64,000 bases of DNA, taken from positions 1 through 64,000 of the forward strand of contig JAHWIR010000005.1 in the NCBI GenBank assembly GCA_019322435.1. The letters run 5' to 3'. Shown here piece after piece: positions 17,084 through 25,141 of this stretch. The DNA is from Candidatus Woesearchaeota archaeon (GTDB lineage Archaea > Nanobdellota > Nanobdellia > Woesearchaeales > WJKL01). Numbering within the stretch: position 1 is the stretch's first letter; the number at the start of each line of letters is the position of its first letter. The notes under the pieces were generated by a model. The model made no database searches. It was not told the origin of the DNA and saw nothing but the letters and a program-made list of their open reading frames with translations. Position numbers and translations under genes: made by a program.

Positions 17084-18031
17084 ATGGCAACAATAGAACA
17101 AGCAGCAGACATTGCAATACAGAAATGCTTGGAAGTCAAGGAAGGAGAAAAGGTTTTAGTTATTACTGATGAGAATCTGAAGTCAATAGGAGTGGTTCTT
17201 TTAGCAGCTGCAAAAAAGATTACTGAAGCTAAGCTTATTGAGATTCCGATTGGTGTTGTGAGCGGAGCAGAGCCTCCTAAGTGGGTTAAGGAAGAAGCTG
17301 ATAAAGCAGATGTTTTATTGATTCCAACAACAAAGTCATTGACGCATACTTCATTGGTTAAGGATGCTTGTGAGAGGAATGCAAGGGTGGCAACATTGCC
17401 AGGAATTACAAAAGAGACAATGGAAAGATGTATTGATGTTGATTATGATGAGATGGCTAAGAGAAGCAATAAGCTGAAAGAGATTTTGGATAAAGGAAAA
17501 GAGGTCAGGGTTGTTACTGCTGCTGGAACTGATATCAGGATGTCAATTGATGGGAGAGAAGCAGAAGCGAGTTATGGAAGATTGAGGGTAAAAGGAAGGT
17601 TTGGGAATCTGCCATCTGGCGAGACATTTATTTCTCCGATTGAAGAGACTGCTGACGGAATCTATGTTGTTGATGGAAGTATTTTGAAGAAGATGGTTGA
17701 TGAGCCAATCAGGATTATTGTTGAGAATGGTTTTGCTGTCAGGATTGATGGGGGAGAGGTTGCTGAGGAATTGAGGGAAGTTCTTGATAAGGTCAAGGAT
17801 AAGAATGCTTTTAATTTTGCTGAATTAGGGATTGGAACAAATGACAAGGCTGAAGTGATTGGCAATGTTTTGGAAGATGAAAAAGTGATGGGGACATGCC
17901 ATATTGCTTTGGGAAAGAATTCTAGTTTTGGCGGAAAAGTTGATGTGCCAATACATCTCGACGGAATTTTGTTCAAGCCAACAATCTATGTTGATGGTGT
18001 CAAGATCATTGAAGACGGGAAAATTCTGTAA
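17084..18031 (+). CDS. M29-like metallo-aminopeptidase family protein (paralogue B)
   Basis: The 315-residue product is a paralogue of the protein at 14254-15324. The same probable metal ligands are present: Glu in SGETFISP, Glu in AELGIG, His in GTCHIALG and His/Asp in PIHLDG. It is about 40 residues shorter, mainly at the N-terminus. A TATA-like TTTTTATAC near 17057 lies 27 nt before ATG 17084, so it has its own promoter. The following gene encodes an ATP-grasp ligase, which fits a peptide-type metabolite pathway (inference). Confidence 0.85.
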   Translation: MATIEQAADIAIQKCLEVKEGEKVLVITDENLKSIGVVLLAAAKKITEAKLIEIPIGVVSGAEPPKWVKEEADKADVLLIPTTKSLTHTSLVKDACERNARVATLPGITKETMERCIDVDYDEMAKRSNKLKEILDKGKEVRVVTAAGTDIRMSIDGREAEASYGRLRVKGRFGNLPSGETFISPIEETADGIYVVDGSILKKMVDEPIRIIVENGFAVRIDGGEVAEELREVLDKVKDKNAFNFAELGIGTNDKAEVIGNVLEDEKVMGTCHIALGKNSSFGGKVDVPIHLDGILFKPTIYVDGVKIIEDGKIL

Positions 18032-18075
18032 AATACCAAAAGGTTTAAAAAGAAACGAGGGAATGGAGTAATACT

Positions 18076-19089
18076 ATGCTCGATTACAGCAAACCAGGAG
18101 TAGGTATTTTGTTTACAAGCAGTGCAAAAAGAAACAGAACAATACCATTTAAGAAAAAGAATTTGAGTAGAGTTCATTCTATTTTTTCTAAGAAATGTTC
18201 TAAGCATGGGATGAATGCTTTTTTTGCATATCATAAGGAATACAAGGACGGAAAATTGATGCGTGCTTGGTGTAAATATAATAATAGATGGAAATTGGTC
18301 AAGAATGTTGAAGTTGATGCCATCTATTCAAGGTTTGCAGGAAGCATATACAAGAAGAATGAGAAGGATGCGGCAAAAGCAAGATTCAAATACAAGATGG
18401 CTAAACAGGTTAGCCTGATTAATCATCCTATTATTGACGAGTTCTGCTGGGATAAAAGGCTTGTTGCAGAGATGTTTCCAGAGCTCTGCCCAAGGACATT
18501 TCTTGTTAATACAGTAAGGGGCTTGAAATTAGTGCTGGGAAAGATTAGAACTGAAAAGATTGTGCTTAAGCCAAGATATGGAACTCTTGGAAGGGATGTA
18601 ATAATAACTGACAAAGACAAGCTGCCTGAGATTATTGAGAAGAATACTATTGTCCAGGAATTTATTGATACATCAAAAGGCATTAAAGGAGTTACAAGGG
18701 GAATGCATGATATGAGGCTGTTTATGATTAATGGGAAAGTAGATCATGCTCATATTAGAATACCTAAGAAAGGAACTTTAACTGCAAATATTGCATTAGG
18801 CGGGAAGAAGGTGTTTATACCTAACAGGTTGATTCCTAAGAGAGCAGTAACTATTGCAAGGAAAGTGGACAGGCTGTTCAAGAAATTCAATCCAAGAATA
18901 TTCTCAGTTGATTTTGTATTAAATTCAAAAGGCAAGCCATTCATTGTTGAGTGCAATTCCCAGCCAATGATTGACAAATATGCATTTGGACCATATGCAA
19001 GGATTACTTTCTATGACAGGGTTATTGAAGCAATCAAGAGTGGAATAAAGATAAAAGTTACTGCTCAAAGATGGAATACAAACAAGTAA
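18076..19089 (+). CDS. ATP-grasp ligase (YheC/D- or RimK-like)
   Basis: The 337-residue product has an ATP-grasp core: KIVLKPRYGTLGRDVII (ATP lysine and glycine loop, about 155-175), IVQEFID (about 195), DMRLFMINGK (about 215), and the metal-binding end FSVDFVLNS...IVECNSQP (about 275-300). Such enzymes form amide bonds using ATP. The N-terminal 100 residues are basic and family-specific. A GGTTTAAAAAG box near 18046 and GGAG at 18066 precede ATG 18076. The 3' end overlaps pth2 by 19 bp. The exact acid and amine substrates cannot be read from sequence. Confidence 0.85.
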   Translation: MLDYSKPGVGILFTSSAKRNRTIPFKKKNLSRVHSIFSKKCSKHGMNAFFAYHKEYKDGKLMRAWCKYNNRWKLVKNVEVDAIYSRFAGSIYKKNEKDAAKARFKYKMAKQVSLINHPIIDEFCWDKRLVAEMFPELCPRTFLVNTVRGLKLVLGKIRTEKIVLKPRYGTLGRDVIITDKDKLPEIIEKNTIVQEFIDTSKGIKGVTRGMHDMRLFMINGKVDHAHIRIPKKGTLTANIALGGKKVFIPNRLIPKRAVTIARKVDRLFKKFNPRIFSVDFVLNSKGKPFIVECNSQPMIDKYAFGPYARITFYDRVIEAIKSGIKIKVTAQRWNTNK

Positions 19090-19415
19090 TTCTAGTTAGA
19101 AAAGATTTAAAACTGCCAAAAGGTAAATTAGCTGCTCAATGTGCACATGCTTCTGTTGAAGCTGTTTTTAATTCTGACAAAAATAAAGTTGCTGCTTGGA
19201 GAAGTCAAGGGCAGAAAAAGGTTGTTTTGAAAGTTAAAGATGATAAAGAGTTAATTGAGTTTTTGAATTTGGCAAAAGCAGCTAAATTGAAGACAGCATT
19301 GATAACTGATGCTGGCAGGACAGTAATTGCTCCTGGAACCAAGACTTGCTTAGGAATTGGACCTGATTCTGAAGAGAAGATTGATGCAATTACTGGAAAG
19401 CTTAAAATGCTTTAA
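19071..19415 (+). CDS. pth2: Peptidyl-tRNA hydrolase, archaeal/eukaryotic Pth2 type
   Basis: The enzyme recycles peptidyl-tRNA dropped from ribosomes. The 114 residues match the family along the whole length: KQVILVRKDLKLPKGKLAAQ at the N-terminus, CAHASVEA, LKTALITDAGRTVIAPGTKT and a C-terminal CLGIGPDSEEKID. The active-site Lys/Asp/Asp region is present. The start lies inside the 3' end of the ATP-grasp gene (19 bp overlap) and the stop is 1 nt before the nitroreductase start, so it is part of that operon. Confidence 0.97.
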   Translation: MEYKQVILVRKDLKLPKGKLAAQCAHASVEAVFNSDKNKVAAWRSQGQKKVVLKVKDDKELIEFLNLAKAAKLKTALITDAGRTVIAPGTKTCLGIGPDSEEKIDAITGKLKML

Positions 19416-19416
19416 T

Positions 19417-20064
19417 ATGATAGACAAGATAATAAAAGGCAGAAGAAGCATATCTCATTTTAAGAAAAAAGAGGTTAGTGCTAAGCTTATAGATTCAATT
19501 ATAGATGCTGCAAGCTATGCGCCTTCTAGCTGCAATACACAGCCATGGTATTTTCTTATAGTTAATACTGAAGAGTCTAAGAAGAAATTAAATGCATTTA
19601 TCGAATTAGGCTATGATTATACTGCTCGCGAGCTTAAGAAGAAAAGATTTGGAAAGGTTTATGCAAGATTTCTGGATTTCTTTTCTAAATACGGCAAATT
19701 TGATGAAGCTCCTGTGTATATACTTGTTTTCTCGCGTCCGTATGATGCAAAGCCTTTGGCTCAGGCAGTGAAGATGTCTAAAGACAAAAGGATTTCAGAG
19801 ATTGCTGATGAGAGTGTCAAGACCAGCACTGCAATGGCAATGCAGAATCTGTTATTGGCATCATATTCAAAAGGATTAGGGACAAGAGTCAAAGATGGAA
19901 TAAAGTTTTTACTGAATTTCAAGAAGTTGAAAGAGAAATTCTATAAAGAATTCAGGATTCCTTTGGATTACAAATTGATATCTGGAATTCAGATGGGCTG
20001 GCCTGCTGAATCAAAAACTGCAAAGAAAAGGTTTACACTTAGTAAGATTAGGAAGTATGTTTAG
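19417..20064 (+). CDS. Nitroreductase-family flavoprotein
   Basis: The 215-residue product carries the FMN-binding start KGRRSISHFKKKEVS and ASYAPSSCNTQPWYF, the central VKTSTAMAMQNLLLASYSKG helix, and GIQMGWPAE near the end. This family reduces quinones, nitro compounds or other acceptors with NAD(P)H. ATG 19417 is used because it follows the pth2 stop by 1 nt. It is the last gene before tRNA-Lys. The substrate is not predictable. Confidence 0.88.
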   Translation: MIDKIIKGRRSISHFKKKEVSAKLIDSIIDAASYAPSSCNTQPWYFLIVNTEESKKKLNAFIELGYDYTARELKKKRFGKVYARFLDFFSKYGKFDEAPVYILVFSRPYDAKPLAQAVKMSKDKRISEIADESVKTSTAMAMQNLLLASYSKGLGTRVKDGIKFLLNFKKLKEKFYKEFRIPLDYKLISGIQMGWPAESKTAKKRFTLSKIRKYV

Positions 20065-20104
20065 ATAAGTTTTTAAAGAAAATTCTAATTCTCTAGTTTA
20101 CTAT

Positions 20105-20218
20105 GGGCTCATAGCTCAGCCTGGTTAGAGCGACGGCCTCTTATTGAACTTTGTTCAATCCTTCAGAACGAGTTCTGAAGTAAGCCGTAGGTCACGGGTT
20201 CGAATCCCGCTGAGCCCG
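20105..20218 (+). tRNA. tRNA-Lys (anticodon CTT) with intron
   Basis: The cloverleaf is visible: acceptor GGGCTCA/TGAGCCC, D stem GCTC/GAGC, anticodon stem ACGGC/GCCGT, and T arm with TTCGAAT and stem CGGG/CCCG (the outermost T-stem pair is an A-C mismatch). The anticodon loop reads CTCTTA + A with anticodon CTT after removal of a 39-nt intron at 20144-20182, which is at the canonical archaeal position 37/38. G73 is the discriminator and CCA is not encoded. The stop codon of the convergent HTH gene begins at the next base. Confidence 0.93.
20144..20182 (+). other. tRNA-Lys intron (39 nt) with two hairpins
   Basis: The intron lies between A37 and A38. It contains two perfect stems: TTGAAC-TTT-GTTCAA and CTTCAGAA-CGAG-TTCTGAAG (the latter at 20161-20180). 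An imperfect bulge-helix-bulge can be drawn with bulges around UA^U and UA^A and a central helix CUCU/GAAG that has one mismatch, consistent with the archaeal splicing endonuclease. Exact cleavage sites are inferred. Confidence 0.8.
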
Positions 20219-20878
20219 TTATATTATATTTTCAGTCAAGAAAGGAATCAGTTTTTTCTCTGCAGCTCTTAAGTGCTGCTGAACTGTCTGTTTTGTTAAT
20301 TTTAATTCTTTAGCTAGATCGTCTAAGTTTGCTTTTCTTGGAAATTCAAAATAGCCTCTGTCAACTGCTAGTTTGATTACTCTGTTTTGTTTTTCTGTTA
20401 AATTCGGCCTGATATGGGGCAAGAAGATATCATCTAATTTAGTTTGTTGAATTGATTTTATTTTGATTTCAAATTCAGGTGGAAGTCTTTCTAAAATATG
20501 AGCTAAAGGTTCTTTGTCCCAGCAAGCCATTTCCCATAATTCAGTTCCATCTGTTCTTTGAACAACTGGCTTAACTTGTATTATTCTTTTATCCCAAAGA
20601 GGCATGTATATTGCCATCCATCCAGGACGCTTGTTTAGTGTGACAATGAAATTTCCTTTTTGCTCTAGCTTTAATACTGTCTTGTCTTTTTTAAGATCTT
20701 TTAGAAATGCTTTTTTATTTGCTTCATCTCCTTCTAGAATATGTGCTTCGCTGTAATAGAATTCATTGTTTTCTTCCCAAGCATTGACTAAGTAAACAAA
20801 GTCTGTTACTTTATGTTTTTTACATAAAGGAGCTAGGATACAGGTCTTATGTTTTCCTTCAAATATTGCTTTCCACAT
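20219..20878 (-). CDS. HTH_10 (bacterio-opsin activator-like) transcription regulator
   Basis: The 219-residue product has a C-terminal helix-turn-helix (about 150-215): LTEKQNRVIKLAVDRGYFEF followed by LDDLAKELKLTKQTVQQHLR, the typical Bat/HTH_10 pattern common in archaea. The N-terminal 145 residues form a sensor-like alpha/beta domain with a CK-x-T-C pair near the start and several Trp residues. A TTTATATAAA box near 20905 is 27 nt before the ATG. Its stop is directly adjacent to the tRNA-Lys 3' end. Confidence 0.88.
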   Translation of the reverse strand: MWKAIFEGKHKTCILAPLCKKHKVTDFVYLVNAWEENNEFYYSEAHILEGDEANKKAFLKDLKKDKTVLKLEQKGNFIVTLNKRPGWMAIYMPLWDKRIIQVKPVVQRTDGTELWEMACWDKEPLAHILERLPPEFEIKIKSIQQTKLDDIFLPHIRPNLTEKQNRVIKLAVDRGYFEFPRKANLDDLAKELKLTKQTVQQHLRAAEKKLIPFLTENII

Positions 20879-20985
20879 TTTATACTTATATATGGGGTAA
20901 TTTATATAAAGGTTTCTGTTTTTGGTGTTAAAATACTTATATGTAAGGTAAAAGCTTAATATCTTACCATTATGTAGTGGTTTAT

Positions 20986-21372
20986 ATGATAAAAATGAAA
21001 GAAGAACCAGGATTAGGAAGCATTGTAAAGCAGATGGCTAAAGATGTTTTTGATAGCTGTGCTCCTTTTCTTATTGGGCTTTCAGGTGCAACTGGCATGC
21101 ATGTTTTGCCTACTTATTACAGATTAGGTAAGAAATTAGATGAGAAAATGGAGAATTATGAACCAAAAACAGAAGGTCTGGAAATGACTCTTCCTCATGG
21201 TGCTGTGATTGGTGCGTTTCCTTATTTGATGTTTTATGGATATCAAATAATGGAAAAACGCGATTTTAAAGTGTTGTTAATACCTGTTGCAACTAATGCT
21301 GTTTCAGGATTATATGAATGGTATAGGGGAGCTAAGAACAGGTGTAAGTTAGAAGAGGAAGAAAATGAGTAA
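20986..21372 (+). CDS. Small membrane protein of the IVKQM/ATN-SG-YEW family (128 aa)
   Basis: This is a paralogue of the 10269-10763 protein, sharing an N-terminal SIVKQMAKD and the C-terminal LLIPVATNAVSGLYEWYRGAK. Two hydrophobic segments are visible (about 25-40 and 72-90). ATG 20986 or 20995 could be the start; the latter gives MKEEPGLGSIVKQM, which fits the paralogue better in length before the motif. The stop overlaps the next gene (ATGAGTAA), so it leads a small accessory operon. Confidence 0.7.
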   Translation: MIKMKEEPGLGSIVKQMAKDVFDSCAPFLIGLSGATGMHVLPTYYRLGKKLDEKMENYEPKTEGLEMTLPHGAVIGAFPYLMFYGYQIMEKRDFKVLLIPVATNAVSGLYEWYRGAKNRCKLEEEENE

Positions 21373-21691
21373 AACAATATTCATGAATGAAAATACCCGT
21401 CTATTTAGATATGAAATAGATGAAGAATTTTGGGCTGAAAAAAGGAGAAGAAACAAAAAAGGGTTGCTGTGTAAAGAATATGAAACAATCTGCTCTAAAA
21501 TATCTGATTTAGCTAAAAAAATATTTGAGAATAGATTTGACTTTATATACTCTGATAGGGAGGACTTATTCAAGGAATTTATTATTTCTGCTGAAACAAG
21601 TTCTGATACTAAAATAGAGATGAAACTCCGTGAAATCTTAAAAGAAATGGAACTACCTTATAAACTTAAACAGACATATAGCATTTATTAG
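21365..21691 (+). CDS. Hypothetical 108-aa helical protein
   Basis: The product is charged and mostly helical (WAEKRRRNKKGLLCKEYETI and similar stretches), with no membrane segment. No family is recognised. The start overlaps the stop of the small membrane protein gene by 8 bp, so the two are translationally coupled. It may be a cytosolic partner of the membrane protein, by context only. Confidence 0.6.
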   Translation: MSKTIFMNENTRLFRYEIDEEFWAEKRRRNKKGLLCKEYETICSKISDLAKKIFENRFDFIYSDREDLFKEFIISAETSSDTKIEMKLREILKEMELPYKLKQTYSIY

Positions 21692-21723
21692 AATCAATAA
21701 GAAATATCAAGGAGATAAATAAA

Positions 21724-22536
21724 ATGGAAAAATCAAATATAAGTAGTGTAGTTGCTACAGAAGAGAATAGAACCTTAAGGTATTATAAGGGAATTGTTCA
21801 CTTAAAAGGCGATCCTAGAGAAGCAACTCATTATGGTCCTTATAATACAGAAGAAGAAGTAAAAGAAGCTGTTTTAGGATGTATAAACAATCCCTTTAAG
21901 GAAATGGGTTTTGCTTATAAAATAGGTGCGCTTATGAGTGGTGAAGATATTGGGGATCTTGTATTAGGAACAAAAGAAAAAAAGGTTAACTCAAATTTAG
22001 ATGTCATGATTATTTGTTATGAGCAGGGTGTTTCAGAGGGATTTAAGATTAATCTTAAGGAATTTGAAAAATTAGATGAATGTATTTATGATGGAATGAG
22101 GTGTCCTATTTTAAAAGGCATGGCTGGATTTTATATCAACAATAGAGAGATTGATATCTATGTTTGTGGGTTTGATTCAGTAGAAAAGAAACCAAATCCT
22201 TACCATAGTTGGGATAATATTATTCATTCGATGCATTCCAATCATTTTGGTTTATCTGAGAATGATTTACTAGGCCTTATGTTGATTAAATACATTAGGG
22301 AAACAGGGAAGTATGGAGATTATAGTGATGCCAAAAGAATCGACACTTGTTCTCATCCTTCTGGTGGCGTGCCAAAAATAGTAACTTATCTATCTAATGA
22401 ATTAATCGAACCAGTGATTCGCAATAGGGGTTTAGAAGTAAAAGAATTAGTTAATTTAGAAAACTGGCATTTTGGAAATTGTGATAACTGGAAAGAAGTA
22501 GGTTGGAAAGTTGAGAGTAGAAAAATAGATATTTAA
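21724..22536 (+). CDS. Hypothetical 270-aa protein, possibly nucleotidyltransferase-fold
   Basis: The family is not recognised with confidence. The central part has NSNLDVMIICYE and, about 60 residues later, NREIDIYVCGF. Two short strands each with an Asp in this layout recall the nucleotidyltransferase fold, but the GS motif is not clear. The C-terminal half is helical with several Trp and Cys residues. AAGGAGAT lies 7 nt upstream of ATG 21724. It is the third gene of the accessory group after tRNA-Lys. Confidence 0.6.
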   Translation: MEKSNISSVVATEENRTLRYYKGIVHLKGDPREATHYGPYNTEEEVKEAVLGCINNPFKEMGFAYKIGALMSGEDIGDLVLGTKEKKVNSNLDVMIICYEQGVSEGFKINLKEFEKLDECIYDGMRCPILKGMAGFYINNREIDIYVCGFDSVEKKPNPYHSWDNIIHSMHSNHFGLSENDLLGLMLIKYIRETGKYGDYSDAKRIDTCSHPSGGVPKIVTYLSNELIEPVIRNRGLEVKELVNLENWHFGNCDNWKEVGWKVESRKIDI

Positions 22537-22652
22537 GCTGTATGAATATTCCAATAACATTTATATATCTCCAATTTAAACTATTTCTTATGGCAAAACT
22601 TTTAACTATGTTAAAAGGTTTGACATTTTTAACAAATTTATAGATATTAAAA

Positions 22653-24203
22653 ATGGCAAAAGAAATAATGCACTGGGCTGATTCAACAGCAAAGAGGATT
22701 GTGCAGCAGAGAGGAAAGAAGGCAAAGTATACATTAGCTGCTGGCATAACTCCATCTGGAACAATACATCTTGGTAATTTCAGGGAAATCATCACAGTTG
22801 ATCTTATTGATAAGGCTTTGAAGGACTTAGGGCATAAGACCAGATTTATCTATTCTTGGGATGATTATGATGTTTTCAGGAAGGTTCCTAAGAATATGCC
22901 TCAGCAGGATATGCTGAAGGAGAATCTGAGAAGAGCATTGGTGTCTATTCCTGATCCTTTTGGATGCCATGATAATTATGCAATGCATAATGAGAAAGAG
23001 GTTGAGGAAGAGCTGCCTGTTTTGGGAATCAAGCCAGAGTTCATCTATCAGGGTGAGATGAACAGGAAATGCGCTTATGCAGAAGAGATGAAGACAGCAC
23101 TAGAGAATGTTGAGAAGATAAAAGAGATTTTGAATGAGCACAGGAAAGAAGAGCTAGGGGAAGAGTGGCTGCCTGTTTCTGTCTATTGCGAGAAATGCGG
23201 AAAAGAAGCCAATGTTATCCATTATACTGGCGGATATACTTTAGAATATGAATGTGATTGCAAAGAAAAATCTTCTTTTGATTTCAGGAAAAAAGGATTT
23301 GCAAAGCTGAAATGGAGAGTTGACTGGCCTGCAAGATGGAAATATGAAAAAGTTGATTTTGAATCTGGAGGAAAGGATCATTTTGCAGCTGGCGGAAGCT
23401 TCTGGACAGGGGAGCATATTCTGGAAAAGGTGTTTGAAACAAAAAAGTTTGCTTCAATGAGGTATGAATGGATCTCTCTCAAAGGGCAAGGGCAGTTTGC
23501 AAGCTCTTCAGGAGTTGTGATAACACTGAAAGAGATGGAAGAGGTTTATGAGCCTGTTATTATCAGATGGCTGTTTGCATCAACAAGGCCTGATGCTGAG
23601 TTTGCTATCAGCTTTGATCTGGATGTTTTAACAATATATGAGAATTTTGACAGATGTGAGAGAATCTATTTTAATGAGGAAGAAGTAGAAGAGAAAGAAA
23701 GATTAAAGCAGAAAAGGATATATGAGCTGAGTGCTGTCAATATCCCTAAAAACCTGCCTTATCAGCCAAGTTTCAGGCATCTGACAACTGTATTGCAGAT
23801 TTATGATAAAGACTTGAAAAAAGCAGCTGAGGCTTTTTATGTTAAAAAAGAAGACAAAGAGAAATTAGAGTTAAGATTGAATTGTGCATTGAACTGGCTG
23901 GAGAAATATGCTCCTGATGATTTTAAATTTAGTGTGCAGGAAAAAGTTCCTAAAAATATTAAGATAGATGACAGGCAAAGAAAAGCTTTGAATAAAGTTG
24001 CAGCTCTTTTAGATAAGAAGCTAAGTGATGAAGAATTACATAATAGGTTCTATGAAATCTGCACTAATCTTGGTCTGGAACCCAGAGATTTCTTTAAAGC
24101 AGCTTATTTAGTATTAGTCAACAAGGAGAAAGGTCCGAGGTTAGCTCATTTTATTCTGACTATTGGAAAGGATAAGGTAAAGAAATTGTTTGAAGGGGTT
24201 TAA
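22653..24203 (+). CDS. lysK: Lysyl-tRNA synthetase, class I (archaeal)
   Basis: This is the class I enzyme that charges tRNA-Lys. The 516-residue product has the HIGH-type GITPSGTIHLGNFRE near residue 30, the zinc-binding CEKCGKEANV...ECDCK region, and GGKDHFAAGGSFWTGEHILE. The KMSKS position reads GQGQFASSSGVVI, so the lysines of a canonical KMSSSKG are absent. A helical C-terminal anticodon-binding domain completes the usual length. It converges with the next gene and both use the same TTAA as stop codon. Confidence 0.96.
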   Translation: MAKEIMHWADSTAKRIVQQRGKKAKYTLAAGITPSGTIHLGNFREIITVDLIDKALKDLGHKTRFIYSWDDYDVFRKVPKNMPQQDMLKENLRRALVSIPDPFGCHDNYAMHNEKEVEEELPVLGIKPEFIYQGEMNRKCAYAEEMKTALENVEKIKEILNEHRKEELGEEWLPVSVYCEKCGKEANVIHYTGGYTLEYECDCKEKSSFDFRKKGFAKLKWRVDWPARWKYEKVDFESGGKDHFAAGGSFWTGEHILEKVFETKKFASMRYEWISLKGQGQFASSSGVVITLKEMEEVYEPVIIRWLFASTRPDAEFAISFDLDVLTIYENFDRCERIYFNEEEVEEKERLKQKRIYELSAVNIPKNLPYQPSFRHLTTVLQIYDKDLKKAAEAFYVKKEDKEKLELRLNCALNWLEKYAPDDFKFSVQEKVPKNIKIDDRQRKALNKVAALLDKKLSDEELHNRFYEICTNLGLEPRDFFKAAYLVLVNKEKGPRLAHFILTIGKDKVKKLFEGV

Positions 24204-24652
24204 TTCTCCATTCCAGGCAAATCAAAATAGTCATGATCAAATATATAATCTGAGCCTTGCGTTTCTTGCTGGAATTCATATCCTATGTCTTTGATTGATG
24301 CAACTGCTTCTCTAGCTGAATCATTAACAATTATTTCCAGATCATCTCCTAAACTATAGAATTTGGGTTTTTCTCCGAGAGAAATTTCTGTTGCCCCTGT
24401 TGCTCTATAGACTTTATTAAGGTCAGTCGCTAATATGATGTGATTCAAACCATTTTTCTCATAATCTTTATCTTGAGGATCAAATTTTAGCACTGCTGAA
24501 ACAACTTCTCCGTCATTCATAAATCCGAAGATGTTTCTGATATCGAATTTTTTGCCTTTGTAATCTGCTATTAGATAAATACCTAGTTCAGGTTTAAGGT
24601 TAGCATTGAGTATGCAGCTTTTTCTTCCTTCGATTTTTAATATATTTGACAT
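24200..24652 (-). CDS. Hypothetical 150-aa protein under the CACGAAGG promoter
   Basis: The product is acidic and alternates strands and helices; the end is rich in Asp, Phe and Tyr (SDYIFDHDYFDLPGMEN). No membrane segment, no known family. It has one of the extended promoters described at 24674-24690, with TATA about 25 nt before ATG 24652, so the transcript should be leaderless. The stop codon shares a TTAA with lysK on the other strand. Confidence 0.65.
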   Translation of the reverse strand: MSNILKIEGRKSCILNANLKPELGIYLIADYKGKKFDIRNIFGFMNDGEVVSAVLKFDPQDKDYEKNGLNHIILATDLNKVYRATGATEISLGEKPKFYSLGDDLEIIVNDSAREAVASIKDIGYEFQQETQGSDYIFDHDYFDLPGMEN

Positions 24653-24673
24653 AGAAAAAAGGAGTTAGAATAC

Positions 24674-24690
24674 TTTAAAAACCTTCGTGA
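24674..24690 (-). promoter_or_regulatory. Extended promoter TCACGAAGGTTTTTAAA (copy 1)
   Basis: On the minus strand a purine-rich BRE (CGAAGG) is joined to TTTTTAAA, with conserved TCA upstream. It is positioned 25 nt before the ATG at 24652 and belongs to a family of near-identical elements in this window. Confidence 0.65.
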
Positions 24691-24761
24691 TTTTCTTTAT
24701 AAATAATTTATAAAGGGTTTTTCGTAATCTTTAAATACCCTTTAATTCTTAGGTTAGCAAG

Positions 24762-25121
24762 ATGGGATTCAGAAATCCAAAGAACAAGACGCTTATAGGG
24801 CTTACAGAGAGTGTTACATTCATAGGCTCTGAGAAAAAGAAAAGAATAAGGGCTAGAATAGATACAGGAGCAGATATATGCTCTTTGGACCAGAAAATGG
24901 CTAAAAAGCTGGATATCGGGCCGATAGAGAAGATGAAGAAGATTAAATCAGCATCTGGGACAAAACGAAGGCCTATTGTAAGAGGAAGGATAGAGATAGC
25001 TGGAAGAAAGTTTGCAAAAGTGAGATTAACCTTGGCTGATAGAAGCAATCTGAAATACAAAGCATTAATTGGGAAAAATATATTAAAGAGGGGCTTTTTA
25101 ATAGACCCTAGTAAGAAGTGA
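24762..25121 (+). CDS. Retropepsin-like protease, RimK-associated (ATP-dependent zinc protease family)
   Basis: The 119-residue product has the aspartic-protease-like pattern ARIDTGADICSL (Asp34), an internal strand pair, and YKALIGKNILKRGFLIDPS at the end. This is the layout of the family usually annotated as ATP-dependent zinc protease, which travels with RimK-type ligases in bacteria. The next gene is a RimK-like ATP-grasp protein whose coding region follows at once. A TTTAAATACC box near 24734 lies 28 nt before the ATG. Confidence 0.85.
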   Translation: MGFRNPKNKTLIGLTESVTFIGSEKKKRIRARIDTGADICSLDQKMAKKLDIGPIEKMKKIKSASGTKRRPIVRGRIEIAGRKFAKVRLTLADRSNLKYKALIGKNILKRGFLIDPSKK

Positions 25122-25141
25122 GAGAGCGAAGAGGAAAAACC

